DNA from: Methanolobus zinderi
GTDB taxonomy: Archaea > Halobacteriota > Methanosarcinia > Methanosarcinales > Methanosarcinaceae
Assembly: GCF_013388255.1 (NCBI RefSeq)
Contig: NZ_CP058215.1
Coordinates: 868,001-932,000, forward strand
Direction: 5' to 3'
Length of the DNA: 64,000 bases
Below, piece by piece: positions 45,708 to 52,963 of the stretch. The translations under genes and the position numbers were made by a program. The stretch's first letter is position 1. The number at the start of each line of letters is the position of its first letter. The notes beneath the pieces are model-generated. The model searched no databases, had not been told where the DNA came from, and worked only from the letters and a program-made list of their open reading frames with translations.

Positions 45708-48350
45708 CAATTTCCTCACTTCCTTTGTCCAGAAATTAAAAGGCTTGTCACTTTTAATCCTGTCCTTCATCCTCTTGAGAGTGCTCCTCTCCATAACTCC
45801 ATATTTCCTTGCTTCTTTTGGAGTCATGGCCAGTATCTTTTGCTTGATACCTTCCTCATCAATGAAGGTCTGTGCTCTCTGAAGCTCTAATTCCTCTTCA
45901 TCAATGTTGTTGGCTTCCTTCCCAATGTAAAGGACACCATCTGCATGAATGTGTCTCCTTTCCAGAAGTCCAATATCACCCTCAAACTTATGTTCTGGGT
46001 GCTCTGCATACTGCAATATGGTTTTACTCAACGATTTGAAGTAGTGTGACCCTTGCATGATCTCTCCTGTTTCATAATCAATGAATGGTTCATGAACTAT
46101 CTTTTGAGGATTGTCACAAAAAGGAGCAAGCGGTTTTATTGCTCTGCCATCTTTTTCTACTGCCTGAAATCCCACAAGAAAGAAATTGAAAGGCTTAATC
46201 ATTTCCTTCCAAGACTTGCCTTTATTGAGCTTCTTGAACCTATTCCATACATTAGGAGTGCTAACAGCAAGCTTTGAGATAGCATACATGTTGCTGTATT
46301 TTTCCACAATATCTCTAGAACTAATCATATCATATTCTAATTGCAGTAGATCTTCCCATATTTCCTCATGCCAGTCCCCTTTTCCATCCTTTGAGAAAGG
46401 ATTTGTCAGATGACCTAATCCATGAAGCTTGTAATCCTTGAATATGATCTTACCTTTTCTGAATTTATACAATGGATAGCGTTTAGATGAGATTCCATAA
46501 AACCAGTAATCCACCTTTTCAGGCTTTAGCAATGGAATATCTAAGTTATAGGGATTTAGAGGTTGGAAATACTCTGTAATATCCTCTGCATATTCAGGAG
46601 GTACAAAAATAGAGTCAGTATCCATATAGGAGTGTCTAGCCCCTAAATCCTCTACTTTTGCCTCTGCCATTGCCAAAAACAGCTTTGATCCAGAGGTAAT
46701 CATAACTGCTAATAGAGGGTGATAGAAGTTACCTGGCTTTTCATACCTATTCTGTGATGTACTGAAAGAGTCAAGTCCGTAAACCTCTATGTCACTTTTC
46801 CTGTCCTCTGGATTAAGCTCAATAAATATCCCATAGCTCATGGCATTTACAAGTATCTTAATTGCCTGTGCTCTGCTCTTTAGCTGTTGATACTCTGGAC
46901 TTTCTGAATCAATGCCCTTCATTTGAATTTTGATATTTTGTCTTTCCTCAACAAGAACCTGAACAAGATTATCCATTTCAGGATCAATATCAATTCCAAG
47001 TATCTGAGACCTTCTTAATCCTTCCTGAATGCCTATTGGAACATATCTGACAGCTTCAATGATCTCTGGAGCTTTGCCAGTGAGAATTACAGAAGCTATG
47101 ACATCAGGTAATGCATACCATAGTTCATGCTCTGAGGAAAGATAATTGACACCAACATTAAATGAACCATTATCTTCCTTGTAATCCATTCTCACAGGTA
47201 ATATATCTCTATCAGGACGAAGCTTAACCATTACAACAAAGTCTTTCCAATTATCCGCATTTTGCAGATATCCCAGATTGACTATTTCCAGTAACTCTCT
47301 GATTTCCGCAGTTACATTCTGTGTTTCAATGTAATCTGCAATCATGAGATTCCATAGACCCATTACCATTGTAACCGTTGGATACATGCTTGTAAAATCA
47401 AGAGTTGTAACTTTTGTTGGAACTTTCCTATTTCGGCACTCACACCTACCTCCATAATATGAGGTCATTATCTGACCTTTCATATTATCGGGAAAATCAA
47501 AATTCCGTTCACTCAATGAGTTCATTCCCAACTGCTTCAAAGCGTATTTTCCAAGAGAAGCAGGACTGTATATTTTGGTTGGAGGAACATCAATATTGTA
47601 GAGATCAAGTTCATTGATCAATCCTTCATATACATCAAAAGTACTCTCTACATCCCTTATCAGATAATCAAGATACTTTTTGGTAACAGTACCGTGTTTA
47701 ATATCCTTCATCTTTTTGTGTCTTGTATCGAGCAATTCACAGGCATTTGCAAGGGATATATGATGATATTGAAGCAGGACTTCTGCAAGCGTTTGAGCAT
47801 CAAGAAAATGTCCTGAAAAATACTCATCGTCTTGATTCCACATTGTTGTGAACTTGGAACTGTTAGCTGCTCCAAGTTTTTTGATCACGATAGGAGGGTT
47901 GAATTTGTTATCTGAAAGTGTGAATGTAAATCCTCCTCTGTTCTTTGCCTTAGAATTATTACCGAACTTTGCCAGTCTGCTTATGTCAAATGAAAGGTTG
48001 AATCCTACACAAAGTGTTTTTAATCCAAATACCTCTGGATAAAACACATCATCAACGAACTCTTCACAAAGGTACAATTCTATGTCTTGTTCTTTGGCAT
48101 AGTTTAGAAGGGTCTTTGTTTCTCTATCGTTGAGCATTTGATGATTATAAAAGAGACCGTCATGCTGAATATAGCCATCTTGATATATCTGGAAGAAACC
48201 AACCTTCAGATTCTGATACTGGTCTATCGTGGTTTCAGTATCAAAGACAAATATCCTATCATGCCTTAATTGAAGATTGTTATTGTAAAAAGGGTTATAC
48301 TGTTGATTCTTTACTTTCACAGTATAGCCCCTTACAGCTATCTTGCTCAT
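45693..48350 (-). CDS. Family B DNA polymerase of the casposon
   Basis: The 885-residue polymerase has an exonuclease domain with FVFDTETT (D37, E39) and a polymerase domain with motif A LDFTSMYPTVTMVMG (D318), motif B region KILVNAMSYGIF and motif C YMDTDSIFVPP (D577, D579). Spacing between motifs A and C is long, and an insertion-rich palm is expected of the protein-primed or casposon PolB clade. It is believed to copy the element. ATG 48350 overlaps the HNH stop (ATGA). It is clearly distinct from the host PolD and from cellular PolB enzymes, and its codons are AT-rich. Confidence 0.92.
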   Translation of the reverse strand: MSKIAVRGYTVKVKNQQYNPFYNNNLQLRHDRIFVFDTETTIDQYQNLKVGFFQIYQDGYIQHDGLFYNHQMLNDRETKTLLNYAKEQDIELYLCEEFVDDVFYPEVFGLKTLCVGFNLSFDISRLAKFGNNSKAKNRGGFTFTLSDNKFNPPIVIKKLGAANSSKFTTMWNQDDEYFSGHFLDAQTLAEVLLQYHHISLANACELLDTRHKKMKDIKHGTVTKKYLDYLIRDVESTFDVYEGLINELDLYNIDVPPTKIYSPASLGKYALKQLGMNSLSERNFDFPDNMKGQIMTSYYGGRCECRNRKVPTKVTTLDFTSMYPTVTMVMGLWNLMIADYIETQNVTAEIRELLEIVNLGYLQNADNWKDFVVMVKLRPDRDILPVRMDYKEDNGSFNVGVNYLSSEHELWYALPDVIASVILTGKAPEIIEAVRYVPIGIQEGLRRSQILGIDIDPEMDNLVQVLVEERQNIKIQMKGIDSESPEYQQLKSRAQAIKILVNAMSYGIFIELNPEDRKSDIEVYGLDSFSTSQNRYEKPGNFYHPLLAVMITSGSKLFLAMAEAKVEDLGARHSYMDTDSIFVPPEYAEDITEYFQPLNPYNLDIPLLKPEKVDYWFYGISSKRYPLYKFRKGKIIFKDYKLHGLGHLTNPFSKDGKGDWHEEIWEDLLQLEYDMISSRDIVEKYSNMYAISKLAVSTPNVWNRFKKLNKGKSWKEMIKPFNFFLVGFQAVEKDGRAIKPLAPFCDNPQKIVHEPFIDYETGEIMQGSHYFKSLSKTILQYAEHPEHKFEGDIGLLERRHIHADGVLYIGKEANNIDEEELELQRAQTFIDEEGIKQKILAMTPKEARKYGVMERSTLKRMKDRIKSDKPFNFWTKEVRKLVSVF

Positions 48351-48676
48351 ATTGAATCAGCCTCCAAACCAATGAGACGAAGCTGTTTACCCAGACCTTC
48401 CATTAATGCTCCTACAGAAACAAGGATGAACCTTAGATTATCCTCACGTGAAGCATTACTTGATCTAACCTTACGAGGTAGTTTATTTTGCTGTTTTGTG
48501 ACCTTGAAATGACAGTTCTTACACAAGGGAACTGTTTCTTCTGAATTATTCCTTCCATAAACATGATGTAATTCTATCAGTTCAGGGTCATCCTCACCAC
48601 ATTGAATGCACCTAAGTGCTGTTCTTCCTTCCAATTTTTGCCTTTTCATATTTCTCTTATACTCAATTTTGTTCAT
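48347..48676 (-). CDS. HNH endonuclease of the casposon
   Basis: The 109-residue protein holds an HNH/McrA-type nuclease core: CIQCGEDDPELIELHHVYGRNNSEETVPLCKNCH, with two CxxC zinc pairs, the catalytic HH pair and a final H. A helical tail (LGKQLRLIGLEADSI) follows. HNH nucleases accompany PolB and Cas1 in many casposons; a role in excision or in nicking the donor is suspected but unproven. I chose ATG 48676, eight bases after GGAG; GTG 48685 is in frame. It is translationally coupled to PolB. Confidence 0.88.
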   Translation of the reverse strand: MNKIEYKRNMKRQKLEGRTALRCIQCGEDDPELIELHHVYGRNNSEETVPLCKNCHFKVTKQQNKLPRKVRSSNASREDNLRFILVSVGALMEGLGKQLRLIGLEADSI

Positions 48677-48688
48677 AGTTACCACTCC

Positions 48689-49330
48689 TCAATTAACATA
48701 TAATTCCTGAAATTCACCTTCAACCTGAGCTTCCTCGATATCGTAAAGGCGGTCTAACCGCGTTTCAAATGAATGCTCCTTTCCCGCGTTATCGACAATC
48801 TTAACGCCCTCGAACTTCTTTAATCGGGATGTATCACCACCTTTCAGTGTTCTATCAACCGCGTCCTTGTATTCCGCGATCAAATAACGGTCTTTAGAAT
48901 TCCGCGTTACTATCGTTATATGACCCGCGTCTCGATCATAAAACCTCATCTCAACTTCAAGACTATCGTTTTTTGTAGCCTTCCATCTTCCATTCTCTTT
49001 GTACAGGTTACGTCCCAGAAGCTTGACTGCATCTTTATTTTTCATCCCAAACTTCTCTGTCATTTGGTTGAGACTTGCACCCTTTCTCATGGCTCTGAGA
49101 ATCTGAAGTGACCTGTGCCTCTCCATTCTTTGCTGAGATGTCAGAGTTTCCCATCCTGCTTTAGAAAGGTCATAGTCACTTATTTTAAGGTCTCTGAGTT
49201 GCTTCAGACTCTTGTCTGGAAACATCTTGTGTTTTCTGATGATCTCCTTTGCATACCTGGTATCTCTGGGCATAGCCTTGAGCCATTGACCATAGGTTCT
49301 GAAATCCTTGGTAAACTCAGGTCTGCTCAC
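48689..49330 (-). CDS. Helix-turn-helix protein of the casposon, compositionally mosaic
   Basis: The 213-residue protein has a basic helical N-terminus with a likely helix-turn-helix (ILRAMRKGASLNQMTEKFGMKNKDAVKLLG, about 82-111) and a beta-rich C-terminal domain (LEVEMRFYDRDAGHITIVTRNSKDRYLIAEYKDAV...). The start is GTG 49330, which overlaps the TGA of the ribbon-helix-helix gene (GTGA). The second half uses GCG and CGG codons repeatedly (six CGCG sites in 171 bases) unlike the rest of the element, so the C-terminal domain may come from another source. It is probably a DNA-binding regulator or replication factor. Confidence 0.72.
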   Translation of the reverse strand: MSRPEFTKDFRTYGQWLKAMPRDTRYAKEIIRKHKMFPDKSLKQLRDLKISDYDLSKAGWETLTSQQRMERHRSLQILRAMRKGASLNQMTEKFGMKNKDAVKLLGRNLYKENGRWKATKNDSLEVEMRFYDRDAGHITIVTRNSKDRYLIAEYKDAVDRTLKGGDTSRLKKFEGVKIVDNAGKEHSFETRLDRLYDIEEAQVEGEFQELYVN

Positions 49331-49461
49331 TTCTCAGCCTCCCAGAGTTTCATAAGCGCTATTCTGACAACTTCAGCCTGAGAGCACCCGAAATAGTCTG
49401 ACATCAATTCAAGTTTCTCCTTTAGGTAAGGAGACAAAGTTGCTATTGTTCTGCTATTCAT
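49327..49461 (-). CDS. Ribbon-helix-helix repressor candidate (44 residues)
   Basis: This small gene reads MNSRTIATLSPYLKEKLELM and ends in ALMKLWEAEK. It has the MetJ/Arc pattern of one strand (RTIATLS) and two helices, the second containing SQAEVVRIALMKL. It is the first gene of the leftward casposon operon, begins after AAGGTGATTG, and its stop codon overlaps the next start (GTGA). The inverted repeat over its ribosome site suggests that it represses its own operon. Such short RHH regulators often control copy number or integrase expression on mobile elements. Confidence 0.78.
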   Translation of the reverse strand: MNSRTIATLSPYLKEKLELMSDYFGCSQAEVVRIALMKLWEAEK

Positions 49462-49464
49462 TTC

Positions 49465-49484
49465 AATCACCTTATTAGGTGATT
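49465..49484. promoter_or_regulatory. Inverted repeat over the RHH gene leader
   Basis: Aatcacc (49465-49471) and ggtgatt (49478-49484) are perfect inverted arms around ttatta, just four bases before the RHH start. The left arm is the complement of its Shine-Dalgarno (GGTGATT on the minus strand). It may be a repressor operator, or a hairpin that hides the ribosome site. Confidence 0.6.
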
Positions 49485-49602
49485 AATAAAATGATATAAT
49501 TATTGATATTAACAATGATAACTATAATAATAGTAAATTTAGAGTAAATGATATAAACTATAACAATTATGATATCATTAAGAGTAAGTGAGGATATAGG
49601 GT
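49485..49602. promoter_or_regulatory. Divergent control region of the casposon with ATGATAT repeats
   Basis: About 120 very AT-rich bases separate the two casposon operons. An 11-base direct repeat aaatgatataa occurs at 49489-49499 and 49546-49556, and a third related motif, the palindrome atgatatcat, is at 49569-49578. These could be operator sites or iterons for replication by the element's polymerase. Both operons must start transcription here. Confidence 0.5.
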
Positions 49603-50535
49603 ATGTCAAAAGATGATATCGAATTCGAGGAAGAGGTTATAGCCTATTTAAACAAGAACGGTAAGATGCGTAGGGAACACTTAATTGATGCCCTTATAAA
49701 AAAACATACCACCCTTAATAAAAAGGGAGAAGAAATCATAGACCTTGGATATAGCAAGCCTACCCTTAACAGAAGACTAAAAGAGCTAATTGAATCAGGC
49801 AAAATCCTTAGTTTAGGTTATGAGGATCTTAATAAATATGGGTTTAAGGTAACTGACAAACGAGCAAAGTACCTGTTCACACCTGAAGGATTAAAAATTA
49901 AAGAACATATTGACGATGTCCTCGATCTTTTAATAAATGGTGATGATATTGACAAACAACTGGCTTTGAAAGAACTAAATCGTCTTGAGATGATGTATTC
50001 TTTTGATGAGAGTCAGTTAGATTTGCTTGTGCAAAACCTTGCTTTAGATAATCCTGAACTGATAAACAGATTCTTAGTGACACTTTCCGATTATATTACT
50101 AATAAAGGCAAAGAACCCCAGGATAAAGAGTCTTTGTTGCAGGCTCTAAGAGACGTTTTAGACAAAAATGGAGAGCCAAAAGGTAAAAGTGGACATATTA
50201 GAAACGTTGCTCTTTATCTATTGAGTTACTACAAAGATGAGTCGATTATTGATCAAATTGTTAAGGATGCCACCACTCTAGCCAATCCTCTTGAAGTCGA
50301 AGAAGATTATCATCCCGCCTATATTGCAGAGATTGTTGTAAACAACCCTTCCAAGCTATTCCATCTTGAACGAGAGTTAATGAAAGAAGGAAAACATGAT
50401 CCTGCTCAGTTTGTGTCTAACATTAGATACAAGTGTATGGATCACCTGGGAATGATAGACCACTCTGATGAGAAAAAAGCAAGTAAAGCCTTTGCAGAAA
50501 CAGAAAAGAAAATGAGGGAGGGTGACTCCCAATGA
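49603..50535 (+). CDS. Winged-helix protein preceding the casposase
   Basis: The 310-residue protein has an N-terminal winged helix (about 5-90: VIAYLNKNGKMRREHLIDALIKKH...SKPTLNRRLKELIESGKILSLGYEDLNKYGFKV). A long alpha-helical, possibly HEAT-like region follows (about 95-290: DKQLALKELNRLEMMYSFDESQLDLLVQNLALDNPELINRFLVTL). Its stop overlaps the Cas1 start (ATGA), so the two are translationally coupled. It may bind the terminal repeats or the control region and assist or regulate the casposase. I do not recognise a named family. Confidence 0.7.
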   Translation: MSKDDIEFEEEVIAYLNKNGKMRREHLIDALIKKHTTLNKKGEEIIDLGYSKPTLNRRLKELIESGKILSLGYEDLNKYGFKVTDKRAKYLFTPEGLKIKEHIDDVLDLLINGDDIDKQLALKELNRLEMMYSFDESQLDLLVQNLALDNPELINRFLVTLSDYITNKGKEPQDKESLLQALRDVLDKNGEPKGKSGHIRNVALYLLSYYKDESIIDQIVKDATTLANPLEVEEDYHPAYIAEIVVNNPSKLFHLERELMKEGKHDPAQFVSNIRYKCMDHLGMIDHSDEKKASKAFAETEKKMREGDSQ

Positions 50536-51737
50536 AACTCCTACTGCTCAACGGACACGGAATAGACACACGTGTGAATGGGTCTAAATTGCATATTAAG
50601 GATGGTAGACATACCACAGACATAGAACCAGAAAAGTATGTCTTTTCTCCCCAGAAAATAGACATAGACAATATAGTTGTCTATGGTAAGAATGGGAATA
50701 TGACCATTGATTCTATCAGATGGCTGATAAAACATAATGTGCAGGTCACTATTCTGGATTGGGATGGTAAGTTACTAACAACCATGCTCCCTCCTGAAAG
50801 TACCAATGTCAAAACCAAGTTTGCACAGTATCACGCTTATGAGAATCAGGAAACTAGGCTAAAGCTTGCCAAGGAGTTCATTAAAGCCAAGTTTGACAAG
50901 ACTCAGGTAGTTCTGGATTACCTGAAACAACGCTATCCTGAAATTGACAACGATTTTTCAAAGGACTCTTCCAAGCTTGCTGATGCAAGTAACATCAAGG
51001 AAGTCATGGGTGTTGAGGGGGCTGTTGCTGTCTATTACTGGACTCAGTTTGAAAAGTTCATTCCTGAAAAATACGAATTTGATGACCGTACAGGCAGATA
51101 CAAAACACGTCCTAGTGGTGCAGGTGATATGGTCAATTGTATGCTTAACTATGGCTATGCACTCCTTGAAGCTGAGTGTATGAGAACTATCAATGCGGTT
51201 GGTATGGACGTTCATGTAGGCTTCCTGCATGAGATGGCATCAGGTAAGAACAGTTTAGCCTATGACATTCAAGAGCCTTTCAGATTCCTTGTTGATCTAG
51301 CTGTAATTAACCTCATTGAGACGGACAGGATGGAAAAGAAGGACTTTATCAGGACTGATAACTACTCACTCAGACTCAGACCAAGTGGAGCTAAGAAGCT
51401 TACAGAGGAGTTCCAGACGTGGATGAACAAGAAAGTAACCTATCAGGAGAAATCAATGATGTGGAGATATGTCCTTTTATTCAAAACAAGGGAATTGGCT
51501 CAATACCTGAATGGGAAAAAGAGGAAAATTGATTTTGTTAATCCTTCTTACGTGATTGAAAGACAGGATACTGATGAAATCAGGAAGAAGATATTAGCTA
51601 TCAGTTATTCTGAATGGAAGGAATTGGGATTTTCTAAGGGAACACTACACTACATGAAGAAAAATGCAAAAGGGGATAAACCGTTTACTCTTAATGCTCA
51701 TGTGAGGGAACGGTTGGAGATGTGGAGTGGGTGCTGA
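50532..51737 (+). CDS. cas1: Casposase (Cas1-family integrase of the casposon)
   Basis: The 401-residue protein has the two-domain Cas1 fold: a beta-rich N-terminus (LLLLNGHGIDTRVNGSKLHIKDG...NIVVYGKNGNMTIDSIRWLIKHNVQVTILDWDG) and the helical catalytic domain. The catalytic residues are E162 in MGVEGAV, H233 in VGFLHEM, and D245/E248 in LAYDIQEPFR, matching E, H and D of CRISPR Cas1. A C-terminal helix-turn-helix tail (about 350-401, EWKELGFSKGTLHYMKKNAKG) is a casposase feature that CRISPR Cas1 lacks. The enzyme joins the transposon ends to staggered target cuts, which yields the 14-base duplication. No cas2 or array is nearby. Confidence 0.96.
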   Translation: MKLLLLNGHGIDTRVNGSKLHIKDGRHTTDIEPEKYVFSPQKIDIDNIVVYGKNGNMTIDSIRWLIKHNVQVTILDWDGKLLTTMLPPESTNVKTKFAQYHAYENQETRLKLAKEFIKAKFDKTQVVLDYLKQRYPEIDNDFSKDSSKLADASNIKEVMGVEGAVAVYYWTQFEKFIPEKYEFDDRTGRYKTRPSGAGDMVNCMLNYGYALLEAECMRTINAVGMDVHVGFLHEMASGKNSLAYDIQEPFRFLVDLAVINLIETDRMEKKDFIRTDNYSLRLRPSGAKKLTEEFQTWMNKKVTYQEKSMMWRYVLLFKTRELAQYLNGKKRKIDFVNPSYVIERQDTDEIRKKILAISYSEWKELGFSKGTLHYMKKNAKGDKPFTLNAHVRERLEMWSGC

Positions 51738-51739
51738 AA

Positions 51740-52144
51740 ATGGATAGTCTTCATATGATCAAACAATACAGGGATTTATCAATTTCAATGGAAGAGCTAT
51801 CTAATGTTATTGATGTGAATTCATTTGCTCCGCCTGAATATTCCTATTCCATAATTATTTGTAACGAACACGCAACAAGTGTTTTAGAGAAATACAAGCA
51901 AAATGAAGTAACAGAATTAGATATAGCAAGATGGGCTAAATTTATTATGTTGTCTGAATGGTATGATTACTGTGAAGAAAGCTATGAGACAATTGCAAGT
52001 GTAGTAGCTAATTTAGAAGCCCCTTTATTGTGGGGTAATTATGCTGATGGAGATTGTGGAGAACTTAATGAGTTCATGGGAAAGTTATCTCCTGAGAAGG
52101 CAGACAGTTACATAAACGCTCTCAAGAACAATACTGAAATCTGA
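51740..52144 (+). CDS. Unknown casposon protein, acidic
   Basis: The 134-residue protein (from ATG 51740; an upstream in-frame start at 51722 overlaps cas1) is acidic and helical: LSISMEELSNVIDVNSFAPPEYSYSIIICNEHATSVLEKYKQNEVTELDIARWAKFIM. It resembles small immunity-type proteins in size and composition, but I recognise no family. It follows the casposase by two bases and is probably co-transcribed. It is a candidate regulator or cargo. Confidence 0.62.
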   Translation: MDSLHMIKQYRDLSISMEELSNVIDVNSFAPPEYSYSIIICNEHATSVLEKYKQNEVTELDIARWAKFIMLSEWYDYCEESYETIASVVANLEAPLLWGNYADGDCGELNEFMGKLSPEKADSYINALKNNTEI

Positions 52145-52216
52145 AAATTGAAGCTTAGGAAGGATATAGTATATGTTAGTGAGTTTTTTGATATTTTGTA
52201 GCTTAATGGTGATTCA

Positions 52217-52855
52217 ATGTTTGAAGACATAGAGTTCAAATCAAAAAGTCCTATCTATAATCCAGAAAAATATATTCTTGGTAGAAACCTTGATGAACAA
52301 GATTTAGACGAAGATTTGTTCCAAGTGAATTATGATATTGAAGATATTCGCTATACAATTGATGTAGGGTGGTATCCTGCCTTTTCACTTGATGGCTCCT
52401 TCAGGATTGTGGTTGTCAAGAATTGTAATTGGGAAGACTTTCTTTATGATAAAAGAACTAGAGACTATGAACAATTACACAGATACATGGAAGAATGTGT
52501 TGATATTGTCATAGATTTAATTGATAAGTATGAAGAAACTGTTAATGTAATAAACCAGCTAAAAGAAATTTGTTTCTTGCTTCACTTTGGAGAAATTCCA
52601 GATGGTGATATTGAAAGTGATTTGTATGGAGAATTAGTTTTAGCATTCGATGAAATTTGTGGTACACTTAGCTACAGTAAGCTAGATTCTCTAAATGAAG
52701 ATTTTGTTAATTTTTTAGTCTCAACTCGATTAAAAAATCTCACTCAATTAAGTGAGCAAATTAATATTCAAGACTATCCTCAAATGCATCTGAATTATCT
52801 AATGGCAACATACACGATTAAGCTGCTAGAAAAATACTATTATTTAAGGAAATAA
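52217..52855 (+). CDS. Unknown casposon cargo protein, acidic helical
   Basis: The 212-residue protein has an acidic N-terminal part with short strands (YTIDVGWYPAFSLDGSFRIVVVKNCNWEDFLYDK) and a helical remainder (EECVDIVIDLIDKYEETVNVINQLKEICFLL). It is extremely AT-rich in codon use, like the DUF4304 gene at the other end. No motif of a nuclease, methylase or toxin is visible. Its place next to the right terminal repeat, beyond the core genes, suggests cargo, perhaps with a defence or immunity role, but this is inference from position. Confidence 0.6.
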   Translation: MFEDIEFKSKSPIYNPEKYILGRNLDEQDLDEDLFQVNYDIEDIRYTIDVGWYPAFSLDGSFRIVVVKNCNWEDFLYDKRTRDYEQLHRYMEECVDIVIDLIDKYEETVNVINQLKEICFLLHFGEIPDGDIESDLYGELVLAFDEICGTLSYSKLDSLNEDFVNFLVSTRLKNLTQLSEQINIQDYPQMHLNYLMATYTIKLLEKYYYLRK

Positions 52856-52933
52856 AAATTTCTTTTTTTAGTATCCAACATTAGTAAATTTTTAATATGT
52901 ATTGAAATTTGAAATGTATCATTAATTTTAAAG

Positions 52934-52963
52934 CGTTGCGTTTTTTGGTTATTACTATTACCC
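52934..52963 (-). repeat. Casposon terminal inverted repeat, right
   Basis: This is a perfect 30-bp inverted copy of 44842-44871. Its outer bases now form the last codon (GGG) and the stop codon (TAA) of the radical SAM gene. Confidence 0.97.

Larger units (their letters stand above)
44842..52963. mobile_element. Casposon (Cas1-encoding self-synthesising transposon), 8122 bp
   Basis: The element is bounded by perfect 30-bp terminal inverted repeats that begin gggtaatagtaataacc and flanked by a 14-bp duplicated target. It encodes the two casposon hallmark proteins, a stand-alone Cas1 homologue (casposase) and a family B DNA polymerase, plus an HNH nuclease, as in family 2 casposons described from Methanosarcinales. 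Gene order is DUF4304 (right), PolB, HNH, HTH, RHH (all left), then wHTH, Cas1 and two unknown genes (right). There is no Cas2 and no CRISPR array. The intact ends and frames suggest a recent and possibly active insertion into the 3' end of a radical SAM gene. Confidence 0.96.

Noticed and set aside
45693-48350. Host replicative family B polymerase
   Set aside because: It lies inside the casposon borders, has divergent motif A and B sequences and AT-rich codons, and is coupled to the HNH gene.
44842-52963. CRISPR-Cas adaptation module
   Set aside because: Cas1 is present, but there is no Cas2, no other cas gene and no repeat-spacer array. Terminal repeats, PolB and target duplication show a casposon instead.
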